Shown here in pieces: positions 1 to 9,268 of a stretch of DNA of 64,000 nt. Source of the stretch: Brevibacterium permense (lineage in GTDB: Bacteria; Actinomycetota; Actinomycetes; Actinomycetales; Brevibacteriaceae); contig NZ_JABSSX010000006.1 of the NCBI RefSeq assembly GCF_013280495.1, positions 124,001 through 188,000 on the forward strand, written 5' to 3'. A program made the position numbers and the translations under genes. Each line of letters starts with the position of its first letter. Position 1 is the stretch's first letter. Below the pieces are notes generated by a model. It ran no database searches. It saw only the letters and a program-made list of their open reading frames with translations, and was not told the DNA's origin.

Positions 1-1
1 T

Positions 2-358
2 CGGGTCCGCGCCACCGTCGAACTGCTCGGGGACAATGAACGAGCTACCGGCGACGAGCATGGTGCGCGCATCAGTGCCATCGGCGACCTGTTGGTGGCC
101 TCCCACGAATCTCTGCAGCACGACTACGAGGTCTCCTGCGTCGAACTCGACGTGGCGGTGGCCGCCGCGATGGGAGCCGGAGCGCTTGGGGCGCGGATGA
201 TCGGCGGCGGCTTCGGCGGTTCCGCGATCGCCCTCATCCACGCACACCAGGTTGTTCAAGTCGGCGACGCCGTCACCGCGGCATTCGCCGAGCACGGCTA
301 CGGGGAGCCGGACATCTTCGCCGTCAGCGCGGGTCGGGGCGCTGCCCGATTCGACTGA
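2..358 (+). CDS. galK: Galactokinase, C-terminal part (cut by window edge)
   Basis: The reading frame is open from base 2 to the stop at 356-358, so this is the C-terminal ~118 residues of a longer protein. It carries the DYEVSC-ELD segment and the glycine-rich GHMP-kinase motif 3 (GARMIGGGFGGSAIAL), which in galactokinases follows the ATP-binding domain. Galactokinase phosphorylates galactose to galactose 1-phosphate in the Leloir pathway. The nearby sugar-type sodium symporter and DeoR repressor suit a galactose locus, but that link is inferred from position. The rest of the gene lies left of the window. Confidence 0.88.
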   Translation, partial: RVRATVELLGDNERATGDEHGARISAIGDLLVASHESLQHDYEVSCVELDVAVAAAMGAGALGARMIGGGFGGSAIALIHAHQVVQVGDAVTAAFAEHGYGEPDIFAVSAGRGAARFD

Positions 359-488
359 GCCTGTTTCGGCTGAGCCGCTGATTCGGCCGAGCTGGGCAGG
401 CGAGCCGGGCAGGCGTTGACCTCCCGAACTGTCGCGGTTCATGCTTGAACCTCAGATGAGGATGCACTCAAGCAGGCGGGGGAGCGGA

Positions 489-930
489 ATGGGTATCTGC
501 GACGTCAATGGAGTGAGCCTCGGCGTCGACCAGTTCGGTGAGGCGGATGCGCCGCTGGTTCTCTGCCTCGGCGCCCCGACGATGCTGTCCTGGCCCGATG
601 CTCTGTGCGAGCAGCTGGCAGAACAGGGGCGTCACGTTGTGCGCTGCGACCTCCGCGATGCCGGGGCCTCGAGCCATGGTGATCTCGAATCACCGGACTA
701 CACGCTGCGAGACCTCGCTGCTGACCTGCCGGATTATGATGAGGCGACGATGGGTCCGCTCTTCTCCCGTACGCAGCCGGACTGGACGGACGTCGACTCG
801 GTGGCCGACTTTATAGCCGAAGGTGCACAGATCCTCGGCAATCCCCGGCTGCTGACCCTCGAGAACGCCTCGACCGTCGTACCGACCGCCGACATCCCCG
901 AGGTTGCGGCAGCGATGGCAGCGCTCTGGG
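489..930 (+). pseudogene. Alpha/beta-hydrolase remnant with two internal deletions
   Basis: The start is taken at 489 because GGGAGCGGA precedes it. The N-terminal ~75 codons read like an alpha/beta-hydrolase (VNGVSLGVDQFG, then LCLGAPTMLSW, then RCDLRDAGASS). The frame then jumps from the end of the first strand-helix unit (DLAADLPD) to the cap region (DWTDVDSVADFIAEGAQILGN), skipping the part that should hold the GxSxG nucleophile elbow. It jumps again to the very C-terminus (LLTLENA...VPTADIPEVAAAMAAL). Two in-frame deletions are the simplest reading. The frame stays open to 1379, but only as the reverse of the next minus-strand genes. Not expected to be an active hydrolase. Confidence 0.75.
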
Positions 931-953
931 CGGACCGACGCAGACTGAGGCGA

Positions 954-1232
954 TCAGTCGGTGCCAGGCGCGCCCGCCTCATCGTCGGGGGTTTCGACGA
1001 TGCGGATCGGGCGCAGCTTCGCCCAGATGAGGAAGACGGCTGCGGCGATGATGAGGCCGATTCCGGTCCACAGGTTCGCATCGACCCCGCCGGTGCGCTC
1101 TGCTTCGTCAGGGGTGAAGCCGACGATTCCGGCGATCGTGAGGATGACGCCGAAGATCGCCAGCAGCGCACCGATGAAGTTGCGGACGTCGAAGGCGCCT
1201 GCGGTCTTGGTCAGTTCGTTGGATTTGCTCAT
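954..1232 (-). CDS. Small two-helix membrane protein downstream of an SSS symporter
   Basis: A 92-residue protein beginning MSKSNELTK. It shows two hydrophobic segments, about residues 19-38 (FIGALLAIFGVILTIAGIVG) and 55-70 (LWTGIGLIIAAAVFLIWA), joined by a short acidic loop, with a hydrophilic acidic tail. It starts 17 nt after the symporter stop, so the two are almost certainly co-transcribed. I recognise no named family with certainty; small two-helix proteins beside SSS carriers may be accessory subunits. That role is an inference. Confidence 0.75.
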   Translation of the reverse strand: MSKSNELTKTAGAFDVRNFIGALLAIFGVILTIAGIVGFTPDEAERTGGVDANLWTGIGLIIAAAVFLIWAKLRPIRIVETPDDEAGAPGTD

Positions 1233-1249
1233 GGGTCTCACTGGCTCCT

Positions 1250-2947
1250 TCAGCCGAATGTCACGTTGAGGATGATGACGAGCACCAGAGCGACACCCGC
1301 GACGGGCACGGGGCGCTTCCAGAACGGCGCCTTCGGTTCGCCGAGGTCCTCGAAATCGGACTTCGGGGTCTCCGAGTAGACGAGTCCGCGCAGCTCCGCG
1401 GCGGGCTTCGGCGTGGTGAACAGGGTGACGATCACCGACAGAACGATGTCGACGACGAACGCCGTGCTGGCCGCGAGGAATGCGGCACCCTGACCGGGCA
1501 GATCGAGGACTCCGGTCTCGGCGAGGATGAACACGAACACGGCCGAGATCGTGCCGCCGACGAGGCCGACCCAACCGGCGGTCGCCGACATCCGCTTCCA
1601 GAACATACCGAGGATGAACGTGGCGAACAGTGGGGCGTTGAAGAAGCCGAACAGCGTCTGCAGGTAGTCCATGAGGTTGGAGAAGTTGCCCGCGATGAGC
1701 GCTGTGAAGATCGCGACGACACAGGCACCGATCGTCGCCCACCGGCCGATCTTCAGGTAGTAGTCGTCTTCGCGGTCCTTGACCACGTACTGCTGCCACA
1801 GGTCATAGCTGAATACCGTGTTGAACGCGGAGATGTTCGCGGCCATACCGGCCATGAACGCGGCGAGGAGGCCGGCGATCGCCACACCGAGGAGACCGTT
1901 GGGCAGGACCTCGCGCATGAGCAGCAGGAGCGCATCGTTGTACGTCACGCCCGTCTGCTCCAGCGCGGTCGCCTCGTCGATGGAGGCCGAGATCTCCTTG
2001 AACTGCGTCATCTGCGGTACGAGTACCGCGGCGATCATGCCGGGAACGACGACGATGAAGGGGATGAGCATCTTCGGGAACGCGCCGATGATCGGGGTCA
2101 GGCGCGCTGCATTGATCGACTTCGAGGCCATAGCGCGCTGGACCTCGACGAAGTTCGTCGTCCAGTAGCCGAAGGAGAGGACGAAGCCGAGGCCGAAGAC
2201 GATGCCGACGACCGAGAGCACGGGGTTGGAGAAGCCGGAGAGCTGCTCGCCGGGCCAGCTGCTCAGCTGTTCGGCGCCGAGCATTCCGTCATTGCTCACC
2301 CGGTCGACCAGCCCGTCCCAGCCGCCGACGCGGTTGAGGCCGATGAGGGTCAGCGGCAGGAGGGCCGCGACGATGACGAAGAACTGCAGCACCTCGTTGT
2401 AGATGGCCGCGCTCAGCCCGCCGAGGGTGATGTAGGACAGGACGATCGCGGCGGCGACGATGAGAGTGATCCACAGCGGCCAGCCGAGCAGGCGATTGAC
2501 GATCGTGCCGAGCAGGAACAGGTTGACGCCGGCGATGAGCAGCTGTGCGACCGCGAAGGACAGCGCGTTGACGAGGTGAGCGCCCGTACCGAAGCGCTTG
2601 CGCATGAACTCCGGAACCGACCGGACCTTTGAACCGTAGTAGAACGGCATCATCACGACGCCGAGGAACAGCATCGCCGGGACCGCGCCGATCCAGAAGT
2701 AGTGCATCGTCGGCATGCCGTACTGGGCACCCGTGGCGGACATGCCCATGATCTCCACGGCGCCGAGGTTGGCCGAGACGAACGCGAGAGCCGTGACCCA
2801 AGCAGGCAGGCTCCGTCCGGAGAGGAGGAACTCGATGCTCGAGGAGATCCCGCGCTTGGCGAACCACCCGATGCCGAGGACGAAGATGAAGTAGATCGCT
2901 ATCAGCAGATAGTCGATCCACTGTGCGTCCAAGCGGATTGCTTCCAA
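1250..2947 (-). CDS. Sodium/solute symporter (SSS family), probably sugar-type
   Basis: A 565-residue polytopic membrane protein of usual SSS length, with about 13-14 hydrophobic segments. Family marks include the N-terminal FLLSGRSLPAWV-ALAFVSANLGAVEIMG stretch, the SYITLGGLSAAIYNEVLQFF segment and the long C-terminal helix. SSS proteins import sugars, amino acids or organic acids with Na+; the N-terminal motif and the galK/DeoR neighbourhood point to a sugar (SGLT-like), but the substrate is not proven. The start is a TTG at 2947-2945, preceded by GGAGGAACC. Paired direct repeats lie just upstream of the ribosome site (2958-2994). Confidence 0.85.
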   Translation of the reverse strand: MEAIRLDAQWIDYLLIAIYFIFVLGIGWFAKRGISSSIEFLLSGRSLPAWVTALAFVSANLGAVEIMGMSATGAQYGMPTMHYFWIGAVPAMLFLGVVMMPFYYGSKVRSVPEFMRKRFGTGAHLVNALSFAVAQLLIAGVNLFLLGTIVNRLLGWPLWITLIVAAAIVLSYITLGGLSAAIYNEVLQFFVIVAALLPLTLIGLNRVGGWDGLVDRVSNDGMLGAEQLSSWPGEQLSGFSNPVLSVVGIVFGLGFVLSFGYWTTNFVEVQRAMASKSINAARLTPIIGAFPKMLIPFIVVVPGMIAAVLVPQMTQFKEISASIDEATALEQTGVTYNDALLLLMREVLPNGLLGVAIAGLLAAFMAGMAANISAFNTVFSYDLWQQYVVKDREDDYYLKIGRWATIGACVVAIFTALIAGNFSNLMDYLQTLFGFFNAPLFATFILGMFWKRMSATAGWVGLVGGTISAVFVFILAETGVLDLPGQGAAFLAASTAFVVDIVLSVIVTLFTTPKPAAELRGLVYSETPKSDFEDLGEPKAPFWKRPVPVAGVALVLVIILNVTFG

Positions 2948-2957
2948 GGTTCCTCCA

Positions 2958-2994
2958 AATGCGTCAGTGCATCGCTTCGTAATGCGTCAGTGCA
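2958..2994 (-). promoter_or_regulatory. Paired 14-bp direct repeats upstream of the SSS symporter
   Basis: AATGCGTCAGTGCA occurs at 2958-2971 and again, identically, at 2981-2994, so the copies repeat every 23 bp, close to two helical turns. They sit just upstream of the symporter ribosome site (minus strand). On that strand TAAAGT lies further upstream and could be a -10 box. This layout fits an operator pair for a sugar regulator such as the neighbouring DeoR protein, though the binding protein is unknown. Confidence 0.5.
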
Positions 2995-3097
2995 AGGCAG
3001 CGTGTGGTGTAAGACACCCGAGTGGACACTTTAGAGGATTGTGAGCCCGATCGCTAGTGATCGAACCTGAACAGTTTTGATCGTTTGCTGGCGAGGG

Positions 3098-3856
3098 TCA
3101 GACGACCTCGACCTCGACGCCCGCCTCGCGCAGGGCGGTGAGTTCGGATTCCTCGCTCTTCGAGTCGGTGATGAGCTGCTGGATTCGCTCGGTCGGAACG
3201 GTGAGCACCGATGAGCGGAGGCCGACCTTCGTATGATCGACGAGCGCGGTCACGCGTCCTGCCCCGGCGGCCATGGCCCGATCCGTATCGGCGACGGGGA
3301 ACGCCGGTGTCGACAGGCCGAAGTCCGCGGCCAGTCCGTTCCCGGATAGGAAGACTGTGTCGGCGCGCAGGCCGAGCAGCTGAGACACCGTGCCGCCGCC
3401 GACGAAGGCCCGGATCGAATGGCGCAGCAGTCCGCCGACGACGATGACCTCGTTGTCGGGGGAGGAGACCATGGCCTCGGCGACGAGCAGCGAGTTCGTC
3501 ACCACGCGCAGACCCGAGCGCGTCACGAGCTCCTTGGCCAACAGCTCTGTCGTCGTTCCCGGCCCGAGGGCCACGACATCGCCGTTGCGCACCTGCGTCG
3601 CCGCAGCGCGGGCGATCGCCGACTTCTCGGCCAGCGCCTGCTCGAGCTTCTCCGCATAGCTCGACTCCCGCGCGCTCGAGGCGAGGACGGCACCGCCGTG
3701 GGTGCGGATGAGTCTGCCCTCCTCGGCGAGCTGATCGAGGTCACGGCGAATGGTCACGGCCGAAGTATCGAGCTTCTCCGACAGGGAGGTGATGGAGACG
3801 GCGCCGTCTCTCTCGATCGTATCGACGATGATGTTGCGTCTCTGAGCGGCGATCAT
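3098..3856 (-). CDS. DeoR-family transcriptional regulator
   Basis: A 252-residue cytoplasmic repressor. The N-terminal winged helix contains the DeoR signature region (ITSLSEKLDTSAVTIRRDL, then IRTHGGAVL). The C-terminal DeoRC sugar-phosphate sensor follows (VALGPGTTTELLAKEL, VTNSLLVAE, VVGGLLRHS). The start at 3856 (MIAAQRRNIIVDTIE) is preferred to an upstream in-frame codon because it begins at the usual family N-terminus. DeoR proteins repress sugar-uptake and catabolic genes and are released by phosphorylated sugars. The adjacent symporter is the obvious candidate target. Confidence 0.88.
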   Translation of the reverse strand: MIAAQRRNIIVDTIERDGAVSITSLSEKLDTSAVTIRRDLDQLAEEGRLIRTHGGAVLASSARESSYAEKLEQALAEKSAIARAAATQVRNGDVVALGPGTTTELLAKELVTRSGLRVVTNSLLVAEAMVSSPDNEVIVVGGLLRHSIRAFVGGGTVSQLLGLRADTVFLSGNGLAADFGLSTPAFPVADTDRAMAAGAGRVTALVDHTKVGLRSSVLTVPTERIQQLITDSKSEESELTALREAGVEVEVV

Positions 3857-3991
3857 GGGGCCATAGTACAAGCCCGGTGGCTGGGCCGACTTCAAGGGCG
3901 GTGCACGACCGCGCGCCCGGAGTGATGATCCTCCAGGCCCGCGGTCACACCGTTCGCCGCTGGGCGAGGTGCGATGGGAGCAGAGTCGGAC

Positions 3992-4708
3992 TCAGCCGCG
4001 CACGAGTGCCTCGGTCAGAGCACGCGCGGCGTCGATGACCGATTTCGCGTGCAGGCGGCCGGGCTGGCGGGTGAGCCGGTCGACCGGTCCGGAGATCGAA
4101 ACGGCCGCGACCACCCGATTGCTCGGCCCGCGCACGGGAGCCGACACCGAGGCGACGCCCCGTTCGCGTTCGGCGATGGACTGGGCCCAGCCTCGGCGAC
4201 GGACCCCGGAGAGCATAGTCGCGGAGAACCGGGCACCTCGCAGACCCGTGTGCAGGCGGTCTGGTTCCTCCCAGGCCAGCAGCACCTGAGCTGCAGAGCC
4301 GGCGCGCATCGACAGCGTCGCGCCGACCGGCACGGAGTCGCGCAGCCCCACGGGGCGTTCGGCCGCGGCCACGCACAGACGCAGATCGCCCTGACGGCGG
4401 AAGAGCTGAGCGGACTCGCCCGTCTGATCGCGCAGCTGACCGAGCACCGGCCCGGCCGCGGCCAACAGGCGGTCCTCGCCGGCGGCCGACGACAGTTCGG
4501 CCAGGCGCGGCCCGAGGACGAAACGTCCCTGAAGGTCGCGACCGACGATGCGGTGGAATTCGAGGGCAACAGCCAGGCGGTGCGCGGTGGGGCGTGCCAG
4601 TCCGGTCAGCGTCACCAGTTCGGCGAGAGAGGCGGGTCCGGCCTCAAGTGCGGAGAGAACCATTGCGGCCTTGTCGATGACCCCGACGCCGCTACCATTG
4701 CTTGTCAT
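3992..4708 (-). CDS. ndgR: IclR-family regulator divergent from leuCD (NdgR/LtbR-like)
   Basis: A 238-residue protein with an N-terminal IclR helix-turn-helix ([36 protein letters not shown]) and a C-terminal effector domain ([37 protein letters not shown]). Start at 4708 ([14 protein letters not shown]). In actinobacteria a regulator of this type, NdgR or LtbR, lies divergent to leuCD and controls leucine and related amino-acid genes. Here the same arrangement is seen, with a 175-bp shared intergenic region. The symbol rests on synteny and family, not on direct comparison. Confidence 0.8.
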   Translation of the reverse strand: MTSNGSGVGVIDKAAMVLSALEAGPASLAELVTLTGLARPTAHRLAVALEFHRIVGRDLQGRFVLGPRLAELSSAAGEDRLLAAAGPVLGQLRDQTGESAQLFRRQGDLRLCVAAAERPVGLRDSVPVGATLSMRAGSAAQVLLAWEEPDRLHTGLRGARFSATMLSGVRRRGWAQSIAERERGVASVSAPVRGPSNRVVAAVSISGPVDRLTRQPGRLHAKSVIDAARALTEALVRG

Positions 4709-4722
4709 AGGCACCATTGTGC

Positions 4723-4743
4723 GCGTCTCAGTGGGCGAGATGC
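4723..4743. promoter_or_regulatory. Imperfect palindrome between ndgR and leuC
   Basis: GCGTCTC (4723-4729) and GAGATGC (4737-4743) form an inverted repeat with one mismatched pair around a 7-nt centre. It lies 15 bp upstream of the ndgR start codon, in the region shared with leuC. It is a plausible operator for the IclR-type regulator, for autoregulation and leuCD control. No promoter of good quality could be placed beside it. Confidence 0.4.
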
Positions 4744-4883
4744 AAGTTCGCATTGCGATACGGCCGAGTAGATTTCGAATACGCACTCACTCCAGTGCAC
4801 ACATCGCAGTTCATCGACGCGCCGAACCTCGGCCCGTCAGGTCTACATCGGGTGCAGAGATCCCTGCACCGGCGGGAGGAACC

Positions 4884-6368
4884 ATGCCACGCACATTGGC
4901 CGAGAAGGTCTGGGCCGATCACGTCGTCTCACTTGGTGCTGACGGTGCGCCGGACCTCATCTACATCGACCTCCACCTCGTCCACGAGGTGACCAGCCCG
5001 CAGGCCTTCGACGGACTCCGACTCGCCGGGCGCCCCGTGCGCCGCCCCGACCTCACCATCGCCACCGAGGACCACAACACCCCGACGTGGGACATCGACA
5101 AGCCGATCGCCGAACCGACCTCGGCCACGCAGATCAACACCCTGCGCAAGAACGCGCAAGAATTCGGCATCCGCCTGCACAGCCTCGGCGACGCCGACCA
5201 GGGCATCGTCCACGTCGTGGGACCGCAGCTGGGCCTGACCCAGCCGGGCACCACCGTCGTCTGCGGCGACTCGCACACCTCCACCCACGGTGCCTTCGGA
5301 GCGCTCGCCTTCGGCATCGGCACCTCCGAGGTCGAGCACGTCCTCGCCACGCAGACGCTCAGCCTCAAGCCCTTCAAGACGATGTCGATCACCGTCGACG
5401 GCGACCTGCCCGAAGGCTCGAGCGCCAAGGACATCATCCTCGCCATCATCGCGAAGATCGGCACCGGCGGGGGACAGGGCTACGTGCTCGAATACCGCGG
5501 CTCGGCCATCCGCCAGCTGTCCATGGAAGCCCGGATGACGATCTGCAACATGTCGATCGAAGCCGGTGCCCGCGCCGGAATGGTCGCCCCCGACGAGACG
5601 ACCTTCGAGTACGTCAAGGGCCGTCCCCACGCCCCCGAAGGCGAAGACTGGGACGCCGCCGTCGAGTACTGGAAGACCCTCTACACCGACGAAGGCGCGG
5701 AATTCGACGCCGAGGTGGTCCTCAAGGCCGAAGACATCGAACCCTTCGTCACCTGGGGAACGAACCCCGGCCAGGGCCTGCCGCTGTCGGCGAGCGTGCC
5801 CAGCCCAGACGATTTCACCGACGAGAACGACAAGGCCGCCGCCGCCAATGCGCTGGCCTATATGGGCCTGACCCCGGGCACTCCGCTGCGCGAGATCGAA
5901 GTCGACACCGTGTTCCTCGGATCCTGCACGAACTCCCGGATCGAAGATCTCCGGGCCGCCGCCGAGGTGGTCCGCGGACGCAAGAAGGCCGACAACGTGC
6001 GCTTCATGGTCGTCCCCGGCTCCGCGAAGGTCCGGCTCCAGGCCGAAGAAGAGGGCCTCGACACCATCTTCAAGGACTTCGGCGGCGAATGGCGCTTCGC
6101 CGGCTGCTCGATGTGCTTAGGCATGAACCCGGACCAGCTGGCCGAAGGCGAACGCTGCGCCTCGACCTCGAACCGCAACTTCGAAGGCCGCCAGGGCAAG
6201 GGCGGTCGCACCCACCTCGTCTCGCCGCTCGTGGCCGCGGCCACCGCGGTGCGCGGCACGCTGTCGTCACCGGGCGACGTCGCAGACCTGCCGCGGGATG
6301 CCGAACCCGTGGAATGGGCCGACAATCGCCTGTCGCTGAACCTGACACCCGTCTCGGCGAACGACTGA
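4884..6368 (+). CDS. leuC: 3-isopropylmalate dehydratase large subunit
   Basis: 494 residues, the usual length. With LeuD it isomerises 2-isopropylmalate to 3-isopropylmalate in leucine synthesis (cytoplasm). The aconitase-type [4Fe-4S] ligands are visible: Cys348 in GSCTNS and Cys408/Cys411 in GCSMC. Other marks are [40 protein letters not shown] and the [20 protein letters not shown] tail. The ATG at 4884 follows GGGAGGA, which decides the start over in-frame codons upstream. leuD follows after 15 nt. Confidence 0.96.
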   Translation: MPRTLAEKVWADHVVSLGADGAPDLIYIDLHLVHEVTSPQAFDGLRLAGRPVRRPDLTIATEDHNTPTWDIDKPIAEPTSATQINTLRKNAQEFGIRLHSLGDADQGIVHVVGPQLGLTQPGTTVVCGDSHTSTHGAFGALAFGIGTSEVEHVLATQTLSLKPFKTMSITVDGDLPEGSSAKDIILAIIAKIGTGGGQGYVLEYRGSAIRQLSMEARMTICNMSIEAGARAGMVAPDETTFEYVKGRPHAPEGEDWDAAVEYWKTLYTDEGAEFDAEVVLKAEDIEPFVTWGTNPGQGLPLSASVPSPDDFTDENDKAAAANALAYMGLTPGTPLREIEVDTVFLGSCTNSRIEDLRAAAEVVRGRKKADNVRFMVVPGSAKVRLQAEEEGLDTIFKDFGGEWRFAGCSMCLGMNPDQLAEGERCASTSNRNFEGRQGKGGRTHLVSPLVAAATAVRGTLSSPGDVADLPRDAEPVEWADNRLSLNLTPVSAND

Positions 6369-6383
6369 TAAGGAGGACGAGCC

Positions 6384-6983
6384 ATGGAAGCTTTCACCAC
6401 CCACACCGGCATCGGCGTTCCTCTGCGCCGATCCAATATCGACACCGACCAGATCATCCCCGCGAAGTTCCTCAAACGGGTCACCCGAACCGGCTTCGAG
6501 GACGCCCTGTTCTACCGCTGGCGAACCAACGACGACTTCGTCCTCAACGACCCCGATTTCGCATCCGGCTCCGTCCTCGTCGCCGGCCCCGACTTCGGCA
6601 CCGGCTCCTCCCGCGAACACGCCGTCTGGGCGCTCAAGGACTACGGCTTCCGGGTCGTCCTGTCCTCCCGCTTCGGCGATATCTTCCGCGGCAACTCCGG
6701 CAAGGAGGGCCTGCTGGCCGCCCAGCTCGAACAGGCCGACATCGAACTCATCTGGAAGATCCTCGAGAACCATCCCGGCACCTCGATCACCGTCGACCTG
6801 AACGAGAAGACCGTGACGTGCGACACCGTCACCGTGTCCTTCCAGATCGACGACTACACGCGCTGGCGCCTGCTCGAAGGCCACGACGACATCAGCCTCA
6901 CCCTGGCCAAGGAAGACGAGATCGTCGCCTACGAATCCTCCCGCTTCGCCTTCAAGCCGACGACCCTGCCCGCCAAGGTCTGA
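6384..6983 (+). CDS. leuD: 3-isopropylmalate dehydratase small subunit
   Basis: 199 residues, the swivelling domain that completes the LeuCD active site. Seen: [14 protein letters not shown] near the N-terminus, [17 protein letters not shown] and [18 protein letters not shown], all typical of LeuD. A strong AAGGAGGA site precedes the ATG, and the gene is 15 nt behind leuC, so the two are co-transcribed and probably share control by the IclR regulator upstream. Confidence 0.96.
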   Translation: MEAFTTHTGIGVPLRRSNIDTDQIIPAKFLKRVTRTGFEDALFYRWRTNDDFVLNDPDFASGSVLVAGPDFGTGSSREHAVWALKDYGFRVVLSSRFGDIFRGNSGKEGLLAAQLEQADIELIWKILENHPGTSITVDLNEKTVTCDTVTVSFQIDDYTRWRLLEGHDDISLTLAKEDEIVAYESSRFAFKPTTLPAKV

Positions 6984-7100
6984 CCCTCACCTAAGCCGGC
7001 CCACCCGCCCCGATCCACCCTCGCCGAGGATGCCCACCGTCACGTCCGGACGTGACCTCGGGGCCGCCTCGGCGAATCGGTGGGATACCGTCGGCTGGGT

Positions 7101-7139
7101 TAGTCTAGGACGGTGCCCGCAGCAATCGTGGGCACCGTC
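7101..7139 (+). promoter_or_regulatory. Candidate murA promoter with overlapping hairpin
   Basis: TAGTCT at 7101-7106 resembles a -10 box; I see no good -35. Directly after it, GACGGTGCCC (7109-7118) pairs perfectly with GGGCACCGTC (7130-7139) around an 11-nt loop. Transcription would start in the left arm, so the palindrome may work as an operator over the start point or as a 5' mRNA structure. It lies about 50 nt upstream of the murA start. The same TAGTCTAG string recurs upstream of ffh. Confidence 0.4.
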
Positions 7140-7187
7140 TCCGGGTGGCATCCCGCCCGGATCCGATCATCGGAATCAGGGAGGAAC

Positions 7188-8504
7188 ATGCTCGAAGTAC
7201 GTGGGGGAAGTCCGCTGGACGGCACCGTCCGAGTCCGCGGCGCCAAGAACCTGGTGCCCAAGGCGATGGTGGCCTCTCTGCTCGGTGAGACCCCGTCCGT
7301 GCTGCGCGGCGTGCCCAACATCCGCGATGTCGAGATCGTCACCGGACTCCTCGAACTCCACGGAGTCCGCGTCACCTCCGGTCCCGACGGGGACCAGCCC
7401 GACGGCGAACTCCACCTCGATCCGGCCGATGTGGCTCAGGGCTCCATCGTCGACATCGACGCCCACGCCGGATCCTCCCGGATCCCGATCCTCTTCTGCG
7501 GACCTCTCCTGCACAGCCTCGGTCAGGCGTTCATCCCCGACCTCGGCGGCTGCCATATCGGCGACCGCCCCATCAACTTCCACCTCGATGTGCTCCGCAA
7601 GTTCGGAGCCGAGGTCGACAAGACCCCCGGCGGCATCATGCTCAAGGCGCACAGCCGCCTGCAGGGCACCAAGGTCGAACTGCCCTACCCCTCCGTCGGA
7701 GCCACCGAGCAGGTGCTGCTGACCGCGGTCCGCTCCGAAGGTGTGACCGAGCTGCGGGGAGCGGCCATCGAGCCGGAGATCATGGACCTCATCGCGCTGC
7801 TGCAGAAGATGGGCGCGATCATCACCGTCGACACCGACCGCGTGGTGCGCATCGAAGGCGTCGACACCCTCCGCGGGTTCATCCACCGCGCCCTGCCCGA
7901 CCGCAACGAGACCGCATCCTGGGCCTCGGCAGCACTGGCCACCGGCGGAGAGATCTTCGTCGAAGGCGCCAGCCAGCCGGAGCTCATCACGTTCCTCAAC
8001 GTGTTCCGCAAGATCGGCGGCGAATTCGATGTGCAGGAGAACGGCATCCGCTTCCGCCACCCCGGCGGCAAACTCCGATCCTTCGCTCTCGAGACCGACG
8101 TCCACCCTGGCTTCATGACCGACTGGCAGCAGCCGCTGGTCGTCGCGATGACTCAGGCCGAAGGTCTGTCGATCATCCACGAGACCGTGTATGAGAACCG
8201 GTTCGGCTTCACCGACGCCCTGCGCGATATGGGTGCGCAGATCCAGCTCTACCGCGAATGCCTCGGCGGCACCCCCTGCCGCTTCGGACGGATGAACTAC
8301 CAGCATTCGGCGGTCGTGTCGGGACCCACCGACCTCAAAGGCACCCGCATCGACGTGCCTGATCTGCGCGGCGGCTTCAGCCACCTCATCGCCGCACTCG
8401 CCGCCCAGGGCACGAGCGAAGTCCACGGCATCGAGCTGATCAACCGCGGATACGAGAACTTCCTCGATAAGCTCATCGGACTCGGTGCCGAGGTCTCCGC
8501 ATGA
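7188..8504 (+). CDS. murA: UDP-N-acetylglucosamine 1-carboxyvinyltransferase
   Basis: 438 residues. It transfers enolpyruvate from PEP to UDP-GlcNAc, the first committed step of peptidoglycan synthesis (cytoplasm). The N-terminal VRGAKNLVPKAMVASLL holds the substrate-binding Lys-Asn. The active-site Cys is present as Cys122 in DLGGCHIGDRPINFH, so a fosfomycin-type inhibitor would find its usual target residue. The start at 7188 is set by AGGGAGG. The stop overlaps the plsC start by 4 nt (ATGA). Confidence 0.95.
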   Translation: MLEVRGGSPLDGTVRVRGAKNLVPKAMVASLLGETPSVLRGVPNIRDVEIVTGLLELHGVRVTSGPDGDQPDGELHLDPADVAQGSIVDIDAHAGSSRIPILFCGPLLHSLGQAFIPDLGGCHIGDRPINFHLDVLRKFGAEVDKTPGGIMLKAHSRLQGTKVELPYPSVGATEQVLLTAVRSEGVTELRGAAIEPEIMDLIALLQKMGAIITVDTDRVVRIEGVDTLRGFIHRALPDRNETASWASAALATGGEIFVEGASQPELITFLNVFRKIGGEFDVQENGIRFRHPGGKLRSFALETDVHPGFMTDWQQPLVVAMTQAEGLSIIHETVYENRFGFTDALRDMGAQIQLYRECLGGTPCRFGRMNYQHSAVVSGPTDLKGTRIDVPDLRGGFSHLIAALAAQGTSEVHGIELINRGYENFLDKLIGLGAEVSA

Positions 8505-9268
8505 GCGCCGACATCGAACCGGACGCGAACGACCACGATCTCGTCTCCTTCGACCCCGCCTCGGTGCGTTCCCAGAACCGGGCCGGCACCGTCGCCGCCA
8601 CAGCGGCCTTCGGGCTCATGCGCACGGCTACGAAGATGAGCGTGCGGGGAGTCGAGCACCTGCCGCCGGCCGGCACCGGCATCATCGTCGCCGCCTACCA
8701 TGCCAACCATCTCGACCCGATCCTCGTGGGGCTGGCGCTGAAGCGCAACGGTCGGATGCCGCACTTCCTCGCGAAGTCGACGCTGTTCACCGGCGTGCTC
8801 GGCAAGATCCTCAAGACCATCGGGCAGATCCCGGTGCTGCGCGCCTCGGCCTCGGCCGGCGACTCCCTCGAATACGCGAAGGACGCCCTGGCCCATGGCC
8901 AGACCGTCGTCATCTACCCCGAGGGCACGCTGACGAAGGACCCCGAGCTGTGGCCCCAGCACTTCAAGACCGGCACCGCTCGACTGGCATTGGAGACCGG
9001 AGCCCCGATCATCCCCGTCGCCCACTGGGGACTGGACACGGTCTACCCACGTGGGCAGAAGAAGGTCCGCTTCCGCCCCTTCAGCCATGACACTGTCGTG
9101 GCGTTCGGCCCCGCCATCGACTATACGGACCTGTGGGAGCACCGGGATGAGAAGAAGACGATGGGAGTCCTCTCCCAGCGCGTGAAGAACACCGTGGCGG
9201 CGATGGTGGCCGAACTGTCCGAACGCGAACTGCCGCAGCGTTTCTCAGCTAAGGAGACAGGTGAATGA
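8501..9268 (+). CDS. plsC: 1-acylglycerol-3-phosphate O-acyltransferase
   Basis: 255 residues. PlsC-type enzymes acylate lysophosphatidic acid to phosphatidic acid at the inner face of the membrane. The catalytic HX4D motif is seen in HANHLDP and the glycerol-phosphate-binding motif in YPEGTLT. The gene overlaps murA and gpsA by 4 nt on each side, so lipid-precursor and wall-precursor genes are translated together. Confidence 0.88.
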   Translation: MSADIEPDANDHDLVSFDPASVRSQNRAGTVAATAAFGLMRTATKMSVRGVEHLPPAGTGIIVAAYHANHLDPILVGLALKRNGRMPHFLAKSTLFTGVLGKILKTIGQIPVLRASASAGDSLEYAKDALAHGQTVVIYPEGTLTKDPELWPQHFKTGTARLALETGAPIIPVAHWGLDTVYPRGQKKVRFRPFSHDTVVAFGPAIDYTDLWEHRDEKKTMGVLSQRVKNTVAAMVAELSERELPQRFSAKETGE

